From contig UCLR01000018.1 of assembly GCA_900473415.1 (NCBI GenBank), forward strand, positions 1 through 47,530: DNA of 47,530 bases, in the 5' to 3' direction. This document shows, one piece after another, positions 8,789-16,304 of this stretch. A model generated the notes under the pieces. The model was given only the letters and a program-made list of their open reading frames with translations, made no database searches and was not told the origin of the DNA. The number at the start of each line of letters is the position of its first letter. Positions within the stretch are counted from its first letter, which is position 1. This DNA is from Hyphomicrobiales bacterium. Lineage in GTDB: Bacteria; Pseudomonadota; Alphaproteobacteria; Rhizobiales; Beijerinckiaceae. Position numbers and translations under genes: made by a program.

Positions 8789-9867
8789 CCATCGACCGGG
8801 CGCAGAAGCGCTTCGGCTCCTTTATCGCTCTCGACGACGTCTCGCTCGATGTCGAACATGGCGAATTCCTCGCTGTGCTCGGGCCTTCGGGCTGCGGCAA
8901 GACCACGCTGCTGCGCCAGATCGCGGGCTTCGACAAGCTGGATGGCGGCTCGATCCGCATCGGCGACCGACTCGTCTCCTCGGCGGAGACCCACATCCCA
9001 CCCGAGCATCGCAAGCTGGGCATCGTCTTCCAGTCCTATGCGCTCTGGCCGCACATGACCGTGGCGGAGAACGTCGCCTACGGGCTGACCGTCGCCGGCG
9101 TGCGCGATCCCGAGCGGGCGCGGCGCGTGGCGGCAGCGCTTGATCTCGTCGGCCTGAACGGCTTCGCGGAGCGACGCCCCGGCATGCTCTCCGGAGGCCA
9201 GCGCCAGCGTGTTGCGCTCGCCCGCTGCCTCGTCACCGAGCCTTCGCTCGTGCTGCTCGACGAGCCGCTCGCCAATCTTGACGTGCACCTGCGCGCCTCA
9301 ATGGAGGATGAATTCGCCCGCTTCCACGAGCGCACCGGCACGACCATGGTCTACATCACCCACGATCAGGCCGAGGCGATGGCTCTGGCTGATCGGATCG
9401 CCGTGATGGACCGCGGCCGCTTGCTACAGCTCGCGACCCCTTCCATGCTCTATCGTGAGCCCGCAAACGCCATCGTTGCCGGGTTCATCGGCGAGGGCAT
9501 GGTTCTGCCGGCGGCCGTCCTGTCGGCGCCGCAGGCCGGCCGCTGCCGGGTCAGCGTGCTCGGAGTCGAGGCCGTGGTGCGCTGCCGGCCCGACCAGGCC
9601 GTCACCGACCGTGCGAAACTCTGCCTCCGCGCGCGCGATATCGGCATCGTGGCAGGGGGACACGGCGGCCTTTCCGCCGCGGTCGAGCGACTGTCGTACC
9701 AAGGCGGTCACTTCCGGCTCGAGGCGCGGCCGGCCGCAAACGACGATGTCGTCCTGCATCTGGACGCCGCCGAGCCAGCGCCCGCCCAGGCAGGCGAAGC
9801 GATCCACATCGCCATCCATGACGGCTGGGTGATCCCTGAGCACGGCCGCCCGGACGAAGCCGCATGA
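8776..9867 (+). CDS. ABC transporter ATP-binding protein (PotA/FbpC-like)
   Basis: This 363-residue ATPase has Walker A GPSGCGKT (residues 36-43), the Q-loop region VFQSYALWPHM, the signature LSGGQRQR (138-145), Walker B LVLLDE (158-163) and the switch histidine in YITHDQAEAM. A C-terminal TOBE-like regulatory domain occupies roughly 240-355. It begins with GTG inside the end of the permease gene. It powers the importer formed with the two preceding genes. Confidence 0.9.
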   Translation: MARLTIDRAQKRFGSFIALDDVSLDVEHGEFLAVLGPSGCGKTTLLRQIAGFDKLDGGSIRIGDRLVSSAETHIPPEHRKLGIVFQSYALWPHMTVAENVAYGLTVAGVRDPERARRVAAALDLVGLNGFAERRPGMLSGGQRQRVALARCLVTEPSLVLLDEPLANLDVHLRASMEDEFARFHERTGTTMVYITHDQAEAMALADRIAVMDRGRLLQLATPSMLYREPANAIVAGFIGEGMVLPAAVLSAPQAGRCRVSVLGVEAVVRCRPDQAVTDRAKLCLRARDIGIVAGGHGGLSAAVERLSYQGGHFRLEARPAANDDVVLHLDAAEPAPAQAGEAIHIAIHDGWVIPEHGRPDEAA

Positions 9868-9891
9868 TATCGGCCGCCTGAGAGCTAGCGT

Positions 9892-11040
9892 ATGAAACTG
9901 ACCATCCATGGCGGCGTCGGCGAGAAGGGCCGCACCTGTATTGGCGTCGAGCAGGACGGGAAACGCCTTCTGCTCGATGTCGGCGTCGACACCAGCGCGC
10001 CGCGGGGCCCGGGCTATTACCCCGCGATCAGCAGGTCGGAGCTCGAACGCGTCGACGCGATCATCGTCAGCCATGCCCATGAGGACCACGTCGCTGCGCT
10101 GGGCTGGTGCCTTGCCAATGGCTTTGCCGGCAGGATCCTGATGACGGCGGAGGCTGCTGCCGAGTCCGACGAAACGCTGGCCGCCTATGCGACGCCCCAG
10201 GAACGCGCGCTGGCACGACAGGCGCCGGTCGAGACCATCCGACCTGGCCAGGATTTCGCCATCGGCCCCCTCACCATCCGCACCGGCCGCAACGGCCACG
10301 TCGTTGGCGGCGTCTGGTGCCATCTCTCCGCCGGCGGTCGCAGCCTCGGCTACTGCGGTGATGTCGTGCCGGATAGCACCGTGCTCGCCATGGACCCGTT
10401 GCCGCCCTGCGACCTCCTGCTCATCGACGCCTCCTATGGCGCGGACAAGGTCCCGGCTGCGGAGCGCGCTGCCGCCATCACCGGCTGGCTCGGTCGGCAT
10501 CCGCAAGGCGCGGTGCTCCCGACGCCGCTCTCCGGTCGCTCGATCGAGTTGATCGGGCTGATCGGCGGTCCGATCGCGATCCATCCCTCCATGCGGGAGG
10601 CTCTCACCGCGCAGATCGCCGCGCATAACTGGTTGAAGCCTGGCATCGCGGAGGTGCTGTCGCGCCGGCTGGCCAGCGCTCTCCTCTGGGAGGAAGGGCA
10701 GCCGCTACCCCCGGCCGCCCTGCTTTGCGACGACGGCATGGGACTTGCGGGTCCCTCGAAAGCCGCCCTCGGCCAGGCGCAACACGAGGGCCATCCGGTG
10801 CTGTTGACCGGCCATATCCCGAAGGGCAGTCCGGCCGAAAGGTTGCACGCTGCCGGCAAGGCCGATTGGCTGCGTTTTCCCACACATCCGACGCTGCCGG
10901 AGAATACCGCCCTCGCCGCCACCAGCGGCGCCGACCGTGTCCTCGCCCATTCCTGCGACGCGGCAACCGCTCGCAACCTCGCCGCCACCATCCCGAACCT
11001 CGTGGCGGACCTGAAGCCCGGCGACACCATCGAGATCTGA
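9892..11040 (+). CDS. Metallo-beta-lactamase-fold hydrolase, beta-CASP-like (RNase J/CPSF-like)
   Basis: This 382-residue cytoplasmic protein has the metal-binding motif SHAHEDH (H61, H63, D65, H66), with later ligands probably H136 (NGHVVGG) and D157 (GYCGDVVPDS). The part after residue 175 resembles a beta-CASP insertion. It includes LLIDASYG and LLTGHIPKGSPAERL, and ends in a PTHPTL...RVLAHS stretch like the C-terminal motifs of RNase J/CPSF enzymes. Those enzymes cleave phosphodiesters in RNA. It lies 24 bp after the importer ATPase and 3 bp before a SurE-like gene, which suggests phosphoester chemistry on an imported compound, or RNA handling. The fold is certain; the substrate is unknown. 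Confidence 0.75.
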   Translation: MKLTIHGGVGEKGRTCIGVEQDGKRLLLDVGVDTSAPRGPGYYPAISRSELERVDAIIVSHAHEDHVAALGWCLANGFAGRILMTAEAAAESDETLAAYATPQERALARQAPVETIRPGQDFAIGPLTIRTGRNGHVVGGVWCHLSAGGRSLGYCGDVVPDSTVLAMDPLPPCDLLLIDASYGADKVPAAERAAAITGWLGRHPQGAVLPTPLSGRSIELIGLIGGPIAIHPSMREALTAQIAAHNWLKPGIAEVLSRRLASALLWEEGQPLPPAALLCDDGMGLAGPSKAALGQAQHEGHPVLLTGHIPKGSPAERLHAAGKADWLRFPTHPTLPENTALAATSGADRVLAHSCDAATARNLAATIPNLVADLKPGDTIEI

Positions 11041-11043
11041 GCC

Positions 11044-11823
11044 ATGCGCATCCTCATCGCCAACGACGACGGTATCAACGCCGCGGGCATTGCACTGCTG
11101 CGCCAGGCCGCAGCCCGCGTGACGTCCGACATCTGGGTCGTCGCGCCGGAGCGAAAGTGGACGGCCGCCAGCCATCAACTCTCCTTCGATCGCGACCTGA
11201 CGCTGACCCGCCGCGAAGACCAAGTCTATGCGCTCGACGGGACTCCGGCCGATTGCGTCGTCGCCGCCATGACGGTGCTGTTCCGCGACGGCGGCCGTCC
11301 CGATCTCGTGCTCTCCGGCGTCAATGACGGTCGCAACGCGGCCGAGGACGCCGCCTATTCCGGGACGCTGTCCATCGCGCGCGAGGCGAGCTTCTGGGAC
11401 GTTCCGGCCATTGGCTTCTCGCGCACCAAGGGTGGCACGTCGGAGGAGCAGGACATCGCGGCGCTCACCGCACTGATCGAGAACCTCTGGCAGCGCCGCG
11501 CGCTCTGGAGCCGGGAGGGCGCCTATCTGAGCGTCAATCTGCCGAAGGAATTGCCCGCGGAGGCCGGCCTCGCCACGATCGGGCGCGACAAGATCGCCGG
11601 TGCGGCCGATGTACAGTCCGATGATGGCGAGCGCATCGTCTGGCGCATCCGGCGCAGCCGGCCTCACACGAGCCGCCCCGGAGACGAGAACAGCCTGATC
11701 GATTCAGGCCGCATCGCGATCGTCCGCCATTGCTGGATCGACGGGGCGCCGTTGCCCACGAGCTTCGCAGCGGATCTCAACGCCGTGCTGTCGCCTGCAC
11801 CGGCCGCGACAGCAGAGCAATAG
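11044..11823 (+). CDS. SurE-like 5'/3'-nucleotidase/phosphatase
   Basis: This 259-residue protein matches SurE, a metal-dependent phosphatase acting on nucleoside monophosphates and other phosphomonoesters. The N-terminal NDDGI places metal ligands D8 and D9. S43 lies in TAASHQ, and N94 in LSGVNDGRN. The conserved ALDGTPADCV and AYSGTLSIARE segments are also present. It differs from the housekeeping SurE of the surE-pcm locus, whose pcm and serS partners are absent here, so this is probably a paralog recruited to the operon. It is the last gene of the tightly spaced run (3-bp gap from the MBL gene). It probably dephosphorylates a pathway compound or acts with the MBL hydrolase. Confidence 0.82.
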   Translation: MRILIANDDGINAAGIALLRQAAARVTSDIWVVAPERKWTAASHQLSFDRDLTLTRREDQVYALDGTPADCVVAAMTVLFRDGGRPDLVLSGVNDGRNAAEDAAYSGTLSIAREASFWDVPAIGFSRTKGGTSEEQDIAALTALIENLWQRRALWSREGAYLSVNLPKELPAEAGLATIGRDKIAGAADVQSDDGERIVWRIRRSRPHTSRPGDENSLIDSGRIAIVRHCWIDGAPLPTSFAADLNAVLSPAPAATAEQ

Positions 11824-11909
11824 AGCAATAGTGTCTTGGCGAGCTGGTCGCCCTTCCGGCCCCGTTCAGTCTGCCAGAGCGCGCGGCATCTCGAAACCAA
11901 ACTGACGCG

Positions 11910-12338
11910 ATGAAGAAGCCCCGAGAAAACGGCAAAGCGAATCTGCAAGTCGGCGCGCTACCGCTTCGACGGACGGCGGCCGGTTCCTGGGAGATTTTGC
12001 TCGTCACAACCCGTTCTACCAAACGCTGGACCGTGCCGAAGGGATGGCCGATCAAGAACCTGAAAGCTCATGACGCGGCCGCAAGAGAGGCGCATGAAGA
12101 GGCCGGCGCGGTCGGCCGGGTGAAAAAGAAGGCCGTGGGGCGGTTTCTCTACTGGAAGCGCATGGAAGCCGAGTTCAGGCTCTGCAAAGTTCGCCTGTAT
12201 CCGTTGCATGTTACGGAACAGTTGCCCCGTTGGCCTGAAGAAGCACAACGCCTGCGCCATTGGTTCAGCCTGAAGGACGCGGCCGATCTGGTGGAAGAGC
12301 CTGGACTTAGGAAGGTGCTGGCCACGCTGAAGCCCTGA
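11910..12338 (+). CDS. Nudix hydrolase (diphosphoinositol-polyphosphate-phosphohydrolase-like group)
   Basis: This 142-residue protein contains a Nudix box within PKGWPIKNLKAHDAAAREAH and the following EEAG. The core REAHEEAG, which binds the catalytic metal, is intact. The glutamate normally found six residues after the first glycine is leucine. The PKGWP lead-in is shared with a common alphaproteobacterial Nudix subgroup related to MutT/DIPP. Such enzymes split nucleoside diphosphate-X bonds; the substrate cannot be read from sequence. It is separated from the SurE-like gene by 86 bp and is likely transcribed on its own or by read-through. Confidence 0.85.
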   Translation: MKKPRENGKANLQVGALPLRRTAAGSWEILLVTTRSTKRWTVPKGWPIKNLKAHDAAAREAHEEAGAVGRVKKKAVGRFLYWKRMEAEFRLCKVRLYPLHVTEQLPRWPEEAQRLRHWFSLKDAADLVEEPGLRKVLATLKP

Positions 12339-12814
12339 GGCCAGCCGTCGCCAATGTTGCATCCGTCGGACGCCTTCGCGGCCAGAGTGTCGTCTCCAGC
12401 GGCACCCGGTGAGGCGCTCGTCTTAAGCACCGTTCGAGATCTGGTTGCAGGTTCCGGCATCAGTTTGCAGCGCTCGGCGCCTGCTCTTCGAAGAGCCTTC
12501 AAGATAGGGGTCGGCTTTTTCGCCTGACCTGACCTCGGCGATGAGATCGGATGAGCGATCGCGGAGGCGGATTGGTCGAATTGCCCAAGCGATCTTTGTA
12601 TGGTCGCCACGGAAAAATCGTTGGCCTGCTTGTTGGCCTCATTTACTTGCCGATTGACAAATATTAATGAATTTCAGCCAGATAGGACCGGCTTTCGGTC
12701 CCCTCAGCCATACTATTGCCGCCGACCGCGACGGGCGGCGATGTCGCGCGTGGCCCGGAACGTTTTGCAGGCGACGCGGTTCGATGCCCGTGATCTGCGT
12801 CCCAGGAGGTGCCG
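12339..12814. other. 476-bp stretch without a recognisable gene
   Basis: The stretch lies between the Nudix gene and a small secreted-protein gene. Open frames here are short and lack family resemblance. A local AT-rich patch at 12650-12680 contains TTGACA (12654-12659), a candidate -35 box for the next gene; no convincing -10 follows at the right spacing. GGACCG and CGGTCC at 12685-12701 can form a 6-bp hairpin without a T-run. Confidence 0.5.
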
Positions 12815-13102
12815 ATGAGACATATCGTGCTCGTGTTCCTTCTCACTCTGACCGCGACGGCCGCCGCCGAGGCGCAGGCACGCCCTTCCACCGTGACGCG
12901 GCCCTGCGCCGCCAGCCAGCGCGACGTGCAGAGGCACGGCGCCATCGTGCTCGGGACGGGCGGCTACACCTATGACCGCTTCGTGCGCGATCGCAGCTTC
13001 TGCCAGTTCGACGAGTTTCTCGATCCTGCCTGGGTGCCGAGCAGCGACATACAAGCCTGCTTCGTCGGCTATCGCTGCAAGACGCAATCGCCCTGGGATT
13101 GA
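12815..13102 (+). CDS. Small secreted cysteine-containing protein, function unknown
   Basis: The protein has 95 residues with an N-terminal signal peptide (about 1-22, ending near AEAQA). The mature part has four cysteines (in RPCAAS, SFCQFD and ACFVGYRC) that could form two disulfides, and the stretch YDRFVRDRSFC. I believe similar small exported proteins occur in other Hyphomicrobiales, but no function is known to me. ATG 12815 is chosen over GTG 12809 because AGGAGG at 12804-12809 is then spaced five bases from the start. Confidence 0.7.
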   Translation: MRHIVLVFLLTLTATAAAEAQARPSTVTRPCAASQRDVQRHGAIVLGTGGYTYDRFVRDRSFCQFDEFLDPAWVPSSDIQACFVGYRCKTQSPWD

Positions 13103-13183
13103 TCGGGACGCGGTGCGCGGAACCTGAGCCTACGCCCGGCGTTCAGAGCCTGGGGTGAGTTCCGCTTGTTGGGGGAGGTTCGC

Positions 13184-13720
13184 ATGCGCCATGCCCTGCT
13201 TGTCGCCGCTTCCGTCGCACCGTTGCTCTTCGCGGTTTCGACCGACGCCTCGGCACAGTTTCGTTACGGAGGCGGCTTCCGTGGCGGTGGATGGCACGGT
13301 GGCGGCTGGCATGGTGGTGGCTGGCGTGGTGGTGGCTGGCACGGCCGCGGGGTCGGCGTCGGATGGCGCGGTGGATGGGGCTGGCGCGGGTGGCACGGCG
13401 CGGGCTTCTATCGCCGGCCCTATTACTGGGGTGGGTACTATCCCTATCGGCGTTACTGGGGCGGGGGTTGGGGCGATCCCTATTGGGGCGTGGCTTCCGG
13501 CCTTGCAACGGCCGCGACTCTCGGCGCGGTTGCGGCCTATCCGACCTACGCCTACCCCGCCTACGGCTATCCGGTCTACGAGGTGGAGACGGGGGGCATC
13601 GGCGGCCAGTGCAGCACACCCGTGCGGATCTGCACGCTCATCGATCCTGCCCCGCTTGGCACGGGCTGCTCCTGCCGCGTGGCCGGCGGTCGCGCCCGCG
13701 GCACTGTCGTTGGCCCCTGA
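13184..13720 (+). CDS. Glycine/tryptophan-rich exported protein with GGGWH repeats
   Basis: The protein has 178 residues. A signal peptide (about 1-24, ASA-Q cleavage) is followed by four tandem GGGW(H/R) pentapeptides and further Gly/Trp/Tyr-rich sequence (YYWGGYYPYRRYWGGG). A less biased C-terminal part has four cysteines in two pairs (QCSTPVRIC, GCSC). ATG 13184 has a strong GGGGGAGG upstream. Low-complexity exported proteins of this sort are frequent in rhizobia and may be cell-surface or matrix proteins; the role is unknown. The pentapeptides are encoded by a 15-bp tandem DNA repeat. Confidence 0.65.
   Translation: MRHALLVAASVAPLLFAVSTDASAQFRYGGGFRGGGWHGGGWHGGGWRGGGWHGRGVGVGWRGGWGWRGWHGAGFYRRPYYWGGYYPYRRYWGGGWGDPYWGVASGLATAATLGAVAAYPTYAYPAYGYPVYEVETGGIGGQCSTPVRICTLIDPAPLGTGCSCRVAGGRARGTVVGP
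13283..13342 (+). repeat. Four tandem 15-bp units encoding GGGW(H/R)
   Basis: Four in-frame 15-bp units of the form GGNGGNGGNTGGCNN follow each other, differing mainly at third codon positions. Because they stay in frame inside the gene starting at 13184, the copy number can change by slippage without breaking the protein. Confidence 0.75.
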
Positions 13721-13857
13721 CCGGCTGGCGCGAGCGCTTGGACGGTCTGCAATACCGGCCGGCAGAGATAGCTGGTCGGCACACACCGTCTTGAGGTAGA
13801 TGACGGGTCAGGCTCCGGCCGGACGGCTCCCTCGATCGATCCTTGTGCGACCCCGGA

Positions 13858-14316
13858 ATGGACGACCGGACTCATCTTCTGACCTTGGCCGCGCGCTGCG
13901 AGACCTCCAGCAAGCCCGACAGGGAACTGGACGCCGACATCTACGAGGCGCTCGGTTTCACGGTGCGGCGCAAGCCGACGCGGCTTGCCACGCGGCGGAC
14001 GCCGGCTGGCGGCATCTACCAGCACGGCTCCTTCTGGAAGACGCTGGGCGCCGTCAGCGCCGACATCGACGTCACGGTCTCGCTGCTGCGACAGAAGGCG
14101 CCCGGCTGGAGCTGGAGTCTGCAATGCCTCGTCGGCGACGAGTCGATGGCCTTCCAGGCGTTGGTTGCGGATTGCCCGGGCCAGGGCGTGATGGGCTCGC
14201 TCGCTCTCTGCGCCGCCATGCTGCGGGCCTTGGCTCGGCGCGAGCCCGCCGCTACTGCTGAGCCCGCTTCTCCAGCGCCCGCTTCTCCAGCCAACGTCCG
14301 CCTCACGGAAACTTGA
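13858..14316 (+). CDS. Small hypothetical protein, phage-associated-like rhizobial family
   Basis: This 152-residue soluble protein begins MDDRTHLLTLAARCETSSKPDRELDADI and has a GWSWSLQCL centre and an LALCAAMLRALARRE end. This RCE..-GPDRELD / LALCAAALRA pattern recurs in small proteins of rhizobial genomes, often near prophage genes, but no phage gene is near here. ATG 13858 is preferred over GTG 13843. No transmembrane segment or signal peptide is visible. Function unknown. Confidence 0.6.
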   Translation: MDDRTHLLTLAARCETSSKPDRELDADIYEALGFTVRRKPTRLATRRTPAGGIYQHGSFWKTLGAVSADIDVTVSLLRQKAPGWSWSLQCLVGDESMAFQALVADCPGQGVMGSLALCAAMLRALARREPAATAEPASPAPASPANVRLTET

Positions 14317-14392
14317 CCTTTCGGCAATTGGTTGCGGTTGAATGCTCAACCACTGTCGCTAGTCTGCTGCCGTTTCCGATGGGAGGAGAATA

Positions 14393-15379
14393 ATGCAGGA
14401 AGCTTACGTCTCGCGCCGGGCCGCCATGGCCGGAGCTGGTGCCCTGGTCGCCGCCACGGCGCTCGATCTGCCCGGGCTGGGCCTCCCGGCCCAGGCACAA
14501 GGAACCTCCGTGAATCAGGCTCCCGGTTTCTACCGCTACAAGGTCGGCGACATCACGCTGACCGCGATCAATGACGGCTTCGGCAAGCGCCCGCTCGAAG
14601 GCTTCGTCCGAAATGCAGAGCTCACCGACGTCAAGAAGGCGATGGCGCAGGCTTTCCTGCCGCAGGACTCGCTCAACATCACCTTCACCACACTGGTCCT
14701 CCAGCACGGCGACAAGCTCACGCTGATCGACACCGGTAACGGCGATTCCGGCGCGCCCACCTCGGGCACCTGGATGGCCAACTTCAGGGCCGCCGGCTTC
14801 GACCCGAAGAACGTCTCGACCGTCGTCTTCAGCCATTTCCACGGCGATCATATCAACGGCTTCCGGCTCAAGGACGGCACGGCCGTCTTCCCGAACGCCG
14901 AGGTCATGGTTCCGGCCGCCGAGTGGGCCTACTGGATGGACGACGCCAAGATGAGCGCCGCTCCGGAAGGAATGAAGGGCGCGTTCGCCGGCGTGCGCCG
15001 GATTTTCTCGCCCATCGCCAAGGACGTGAAGCAGTTCGAGGCCGGCAAGGAGATCCTGCCCGGCCTGACCGCGATCGCCGCGCCCGGCCACACGCCTGGC
15101 CACACCGTCTTCGCGCTCGCCTCCGGCAGCGGCAAGATGATGATCATGTCCGACACGACCAACCATCCGGCGCTCTTCGTGCGCAACCCGGACTGGTCGG
15201 CCGTCTTCGACATGGATGGGCCTCAGGCCGCCGCCACCCGGAGGAAGCTGCTCGACATGGTTTCGGCCGACCGGATGCAGGTCGCCTTCTACCATGCGCC
15301 CTTCCCGGCCGTCGGTTTCATCGCCAAGGACGGCAACGGCTTCGAGATGGTGCCGGTGCAGTGGAGCGCGGCCCTCTGA
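14393..15379 (+). CDS. Tat-exported metallo-beta-lactamase-fold hydrolase
   Basis: The protein has 328 residues. The N-terminus has a twin-arginine signal (SRRAAMAGAGALVAATAL, cleavage near AQAQG), so it is exported folded. The hydrolase motif SHFHGDH gives H148, H150, D152 and H153; further ligands lie in PGHTPGH and the MSDTTNHPAL region. It resembles lactonase-like or arylsulfatase-like MBL proteins of the AttM/AhlD group, but periplasmic members have varied substrates. It stands alone, with a GGGAGGAG site upstream and a strong hairpin terminator downstream. Quorum-signal hydrolysis is possible but unproven. Confidence 0.82.
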   Translation: MQEAYVSRRAAMAGAGALVAATALDLPGLGLPAQAQGTSVNQAPGFYRYKVGDITLTAINDGFGKRPLEGFVRNAELTDVKKAMAQAFLPQDSLNITFTTLVLQHGDKLTLIDTGNGDSGAPTSGTWMANFRAAGFDPKNVSTVVFSHFHGDHINGFRLKDGTAVFPNAEVMVPAAEWAYWMDDAKMSAAPEGMKGAFAGVRRIFSPIAKDVKQFEAGKEILPGLTAIAAPGHTPGHTVFALASGSGKMMIMSDTTNHPALFVRNPDWSAVFDMDGPQAAATRRKLLDMVSADRMQVAFYHAPFPAVGFIAKDGNGFEMVPVQWSAAL

Positions 15380-15405
15380 CGGGCGAAATCCGCCGCTCTC
15401 GATCG

Positions 15406-15434
15406 AAGGCCGGGCGCCCTGCCCGGCCTTTTTT
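15406..15434 (+). terminator. Rho-independent terminator after the Tat-exported MBL gene
   Basis: AAGGCCGGGC (15406-15415), a 5-base loop and GCCCGGCCTT (15421-15430) form a perfect GC-rich 10-bp stem, followed by a run of Ts to 15434. It lies 27 bp after the stop codon at 15379. Confidence 0.88.
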
Positions 15435-15523
15435 CATGGACGGGCAAGGCGCTGCCCTCGCCGCTTGCGGCTTCGGCATGTTAAGCCTGCGGCGATACTG
15501 CAGGCCTGCCTCCAGGACACGCC

Positions 15524-16297
15524 ATGACCGACCAATTCGGCGCGATCTCCTTCGTCGCCAGCGAGACTCCTGAAGCGCAGGCCGCGCTCGACAAGCTGGT
15601 CGAGCGCTATGGCAATGCCGCGCCCGCCTCCGCCGATGTCGTCGTTGCGCTCGGCGGTGACGGGCTGATGCTGCAGACGCTCCATCGCTTCCTCGGCACC
15701 GGCAAGCCGATCTACGGCATGAACCGCGGCTCCGTCGGCTTCCTGATGAACGAATTCAAGGAACGTGGCCTGCGCAAGCGCCTCGAAGCAGCCGAGCGCA
15801 GCGTCGTGCATCCGCTCTCGATGGAGGCCGTCGACCGCAGCGGCGGCACGGTGAAGGCCAAGGCGATCAACGAGGTCTCGCTGCTGCGTCGCTCATACCA
15901 GGCCGCCAAGCTGCGCATCTCGATCGATGGGCAGGTGCGCCTGACGGAGCTGATCGCCGATGGCGTGCTGCTGGCAACGCCGGCGGGCTCCACCGCCTAC
16001 AACCTCTCGGCCAATGGGCCGATCCTGCCGCTCGATGCCCCGCTGCTGGCGCTGACACCGATCTCGGCCTTCCGGCCGCGGCGCTGGCGCGGCGCATTGC
16101 TGCCGGACCACGCCAAGATCTCGATCGAGGTGCTGGAGGCGGACAAACGTCCGGTCAGCGCCGTCGCGGACCATACCCAGATCGACGAGGTCAGCGCCGT
16201 CTCGATCGAGATCGACCGCAATGTCGATCTCGTCATGCTGCACGACCCCGGCCACAGCCTGGACGAGCGCATCCTGCGCGAGCAGTTCGGCTACTGA
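15524..16297 (+). CDS. nadK: NAD kinase
   Basis: The 257-residue enzyme phosphorylates NAD to NADP. The GGDG motif (residues 44-47) of the diacylglycerol-kinase/NAD-kinase fold, the [10 protein letters not shown] segment (NxGxxGFL) and the [16 protein letters not shown] nucleotide-binding region are all present. Length fits the compact alphaproteobacterial form. It is convergent with the DUF2336 gene, with only 7 bp between the stop codons, and has its own upstream region after the terminator at 15434. Confidence 0.95.
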   Translation: MTDQFGAISFVASETPEAQAALDKLVERYGNAAPASADVVVALGGDGLMLQTLHRFLGTGKPIYGMNRGSVGFLMNEFKERGLRKRLEAAERSVVHPLSMEAVDRSGGTVKAKAINEVSLLRRSYQAAKLRISIDGQVRLTELIADGVLLATPAGSTAYNLSANGPILPLDAPLLALTPISAFRPRRWRGALLPDHAKISIEVLEADKRPVSAVADHTQIDEVSAVSIEIDRNVDLVMLHDPGHSLDERILREQFGY

Positions 16298-16304
16298 TCG
16301 CGGC

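Noticed and set aside
12600..12818. 72-codon plus-strand open frame before the small secreted protein
   Set aside because: No recognisable features, overlaps the real gene's ribosome binding site, and ends in Arg-rich sequence.
13283..13342. Short direct repeats considered as a CRISPR array
   Set aside because: Units of 15 bp are contiguous without spacers and in frame within a gene; they encode GGGW(H/R).
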